This document shows, piece after piece, positions 61,580 through 64,000 of a stretch of DNA of 64,000 nucleotides. The number at the start of each line of letters is the position of its first letter. Position 1 is the first letter of the stretch. The notes under the pieces were generated by a model. The model saw only the letters and a list, made by a program, of their open reading frames with translations. It searched no databases and had not been told where the DNA came from. The DNA lies in NCBI RefSeq assembly GCF_018691265.1, contig NW_024881282.1, positions 23,642,899 through 23,706,898 on the forward strand, given 5' to 3'. Source of the stretch: Tyto alba (Eukaryota > Chordata > Aves > Strigiformes > Tytonidae). A program made the position numbers and the translations under genes.

Positions 61580-63870
61580 CAAGCAGGGTCAGCCAAAGCA
61601 GGCTGACCGGGGTTGAGTCTAGGGAGGTTTTGATTACTGCCAAGGAAGGAAGACTTCACAACCTCTCTGGGCAACCTTTTCTGCTGATCAGCCACCCTCA
61701 CAGTAAAAAAGTATTTCAGCTTGTGCTCATTGTCTTTTGTCATGTCACTGGGCACCACTGAGAAGACCCTAGCTCCATCTTTTTTACTCTCTCCCCAAAT
61801 CAGGTATTTAAACACACTGTTAATATCCTCCCCGGGCCTTCCTTTCCCAGGGGTCAACAACCCCAGTTCTCTGAGCTTTTCCTCATGTCAGTTGCCCCAG
61901 GCATTTAATCGCTGAGGGACTCACTCCAGTATGTCCAGGTGTCTGTTGTACTGGTGAGCTCAGACCTGGACACAGCACCCCAGATGCATCTCACTAGTGA
62001 TGAGCAGATGGGAGGGATAACCTCCCTTGACCTGCTAGTGACACTCTTCCTAATGCAGCCGAGGAGGCTGCTGGCCAGCTTTACAAGGACATATTGTTGG
62101 CTCATGGCCAGCTTGTCCATCAGGAGCCCCAGGTCATCTCTGCAAAGCTGCTTGTCAGCCCAGTCAGCTCCCAGTGTGGACCCGTGCATGAGTTTATTCC
62201 TTCTGAGGGGCAGGACTTTTCCCTTCATTGAACTTGATGAGATTGCTGTCATCCCATTTCTACAGCCAGCTGAGGTCCCCCTGAACGGTGGCACAAGCAA
62301 CTGGTGCATCAACACCCCCCCCCCCCCACTTCCTTCCTCCTCTGCAAACTTGCTACGGTTGCAGTCTGTCTCATTATCCAGGTCATTAATGAGGATGTTA
62401 AACAGTATTGGACCCATTGTTGACTCTGGGGTTGTCCTCTAGTGCCTGGCCTCCAGCTGGACTTCATGCCACTCATCACCACCCTTTGAGCCTGACAATT
62501 CAGCCAGTTTTCCATCCACCTCACTTTCCACATATCTAGCCCATACTTCATCATTTTCCTTATGCAGATGTCAGGGGAGATAGTGTCAAAAGCCTTGCTA
62601 AAGTTGAAATAAACAACATCCACTGCTGTTCCCTCGTCCACTAAGCCAGTCATCTCATCATAGAAGGCTATGTAATTGGTTAAGCATGGATTTCCCTGCA
62701 TAAAAACATGATGACATCTCCCACTCACCTTCTTGACTTCACTACCTGAGACTTCTGCATGTCCTGCATGACCAGATTCCCTCTTCCCCATCCAGCAGCA
62801 GGCCCACATTTTCTAGCTATAGAAGACCCTTCATGTCCCTCACCAGATTCAACTCCAAGTGGGCTTTGGCTATCCTCACCCCATCCCTGCACATTCCAAC
62901 AGTGTCTTTATATTATTCCTAGGGTTACTTGACTCTGTTTCCACCCTTGTGTGGTTTTGTGTGGTTGAGTTTTGCCAGGACCTCCTTGTTCATCCATGCA
63001 GGCCTCCTGCCACCTTTGTTCAATGTCCTGAATCAAGGCATAGACCGTACCTGACCTTGTAGAAGGGGATCCCTGAACATCAACCAACATCCCTGGACCT
63101 TTCTTCTTTCCAGGAATTTATCTCCTGGGATTCTTAGAAGCAACAATCAGAAGAGGTTAGAGTCTGGTCTCCTGAAATCCAGGGCTGTGGTCCTGCTCTT
63201 TGCCATGCTCCCTCCTCTCAGGATCCCGAACTCCACAGTCTCATGGTCACTGCAGCCAAGGCCACCTCAGCCTTCACATTCCTGACCATTTCTTCCTTGT
63301 TTGTGATTCTGAGGTCCAGCAGATTGTCTCCTCTTGTTGTCTCTTCAATCACCTCCAACAGCAAGTTATCATCAACGTACTCCAGAGACCTCCTGGATTG
63401 CTTGTGCCTTGGTGTGTTGCCCTTCCAGCAGATATTGGGGTGGCTGAAGTCACTGATATCCTCCTTGGCCTGCAAACATCAGGCTTCCGCCACCCGCCTC
63501 AAGAAGGCCTCAACTACTTCTTCCTGATCAGGGGGTCCACAGCAGACTTCCACAACAATGTCACCCATGTTTGTCTGCCCACTTATCCTGGCCCATAAAC
63601 TCTCAGCTGGCTCCTCATCCATCCAAGACAGAACTCTATGCATTCCCACTGTTCCCTCAAACCAAGAGAATCCCCCTCTTTTTCTTCCCAGCCTATCCTT
63701 CTTGTAGAGCCTGTATCCATCCCTTGCAGCATCCACAGCAGTGAGCTATTCCACCACAACTCATGGTTGCAATGAGATTGTAACCATGCAGTGGCACACG
63801 GATCTCTAATTTCTCCTGTTTGTTTCCCATGCCATGTGCGTTAGTGTACAGGCACTTCAGAGAGGCACCC
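61580..63870 (-). pseudogene. Inactive CR1 ORF2 (endonuclease and reverse transcriptase)
   Basis: In living elements ORF2 supplies the endonuclease and reverse transcriptase for target-primed reverse transcription. Reading leftward on the minus strand: endonuclease start (CLYTNAHGMGNKQEKLE, about 63785-63855), RLYKKDRLGRKRGG (about 63680-63718), MDEEPAESLW and PPDQEEVVEAFLRR (63490-63620), DFSHPNICWK (63420-63451), the SDH motif at 63243-63251 in a shifted frame, the linker (about 62908-63010), then reverse transcriptase VYFNFSKAFDT (62582-62614), KYGLD.W.VRW, SSWRP, GPILFNILINDLD and FAEE (62337-62348). The C-terminus includes DGARVFSVVPSD. The frame is broken repeatedly, including an apparent 1-nt loss near 62425, and about 100 residues at the RT start seem missing near 62740. 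Key residues are altered: GDFN to SDFS, motif A Asp to Asn, FADD to FAEE. Confidence 0.9.
62315..62327. repeat. C13 run inside the CR1 reverse transcriptase
   Basis: Thirteen C on the plus strand (G13 on the CR1 sense strand), directly after the FAEE codons. It replaces the normal codons following the catalytic FADD box with glycines and disturbs the frame. It is probably a post-insertion slippage expansion. Confidence 0.85.
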
Positions 63871-64000
63871 AGTCATGCTGATTTCCCAGAAGAGGTATGA
63901 GAGCTTCCACCATAAAGTTCTCTGATAGGTACTTCCTCATCTATATGCATACTCTTGTGGTTTGACCCCTTCAGCCCTGTTTTGTTGACTGTGATGTGTC

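Larger units (their letters stand above)
61509..64000 (-). mobile_element. Long CR1 LINE, 3' end complete, 5' end beyond the window
   Basis: The 3' terminus lies at about 61509-61535, where the minus strand ends in GTGATTCCGTGAGATTC, the degenerate CR1 octamer repeat. From there the element runs leftward on the minus strand: 3' untranslated region, C-terminal ORF2, reverse transcriptase, linker and endonuclease, reaching the start of the endonuclease domain at about 63870 and continuing past the window edge. At nearly 2.5 kb this is by far the longest transposon here; most CR1 copies in birds are a few hundred bp. Antisense frames on the plus strand (for example 61939-62442 and 63200-63598) are shadows of it. 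Confidence 0.93.

Noticed and set aside
61939..62442. 167-codon open frame on the plus strand
   Set aside because: It is the antisense shadow of the CR1 reverse transcriptase on the minus strand.
63200..63598. 132-codon open frame on the plus strand
   Set aside because: It is the antisense shadow of the CR1 endonuclease region.
1..64000. tRNA, rRNA, CRISPR arrays, riboswitches, bacterial-type operons
   Set aside because: None seen on either strand; the short frames, CpG pattern and CR1/LTR content indicate vertebrate nuclear DNA.

Overview
The window looks like avian (at least sauropsid) nuclear DNA. It has no operon structure, no dense coding and no long conserved reading frame. The only well-supported young repeats are CR1 non-LTR retrotransposons and an ERVL-like solo LTR of the kind common in birds; Alu, B1 and recent mammalian L1 are absent. 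Interspersed repeats are sparse, with a few very old MIR/CORE-SINE-like relics. These calls rest on recognising families by eye; no database was searched.

Layout. (1) 1-2.1 kb: a strong CpG island promoter with two inverted ZNF143/THAP11-type sites, C-rich sequence on its left half and G-rich sequence on its right half, a Kozak-context ATG at 1351, and candidate splice donors pointing in opposite directions. This is the only place with convincing evidence of a gene 5' end, and it resembles a bidirectional promoter. (2) 2.1-9.3 kb: AT-richer non-coding DNA with a CR1 3' stub, a short MIR-like core and an AT-rich perfect inverted repeat. (3) 9279-9843: a complete solo LTR flanked by a 5-bp target-site duplication. 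(4) 9.8-19.4 kb: non-coding DNA with MIR-like relics, a possible L1-type ORF2 remnant and CpG-rich stretches. (5) 19454-19857: a probable degenerate second LTR carrying a G22 run. (6) 19.9-61.5 kb: about 41 kb of non-coding (intronic or intergenic) DNA with two short CR1 copies, CpG clusters near 22.0 and 38.2 kb, and many A/T and G homopolymers. (7) 61.5-64.0 kb: a long, 5'-unbounded CR1 on the minus strand whose ORF2 (endonuclease plus reverse transcriptase) is readable but dead: frameshifts, an apparent internal deletion and substituted catalytic residues.

No complete protein-coding gene, tRNA, rRNA or CRISPR array can be supported. Most reading frames in the window are chance frames in GC-rich or simple-sequence DNA. 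No new biological system is visible; the best leads are the bidirectional promoter architecture, the CpG clusters and the possible L1-like fossil.
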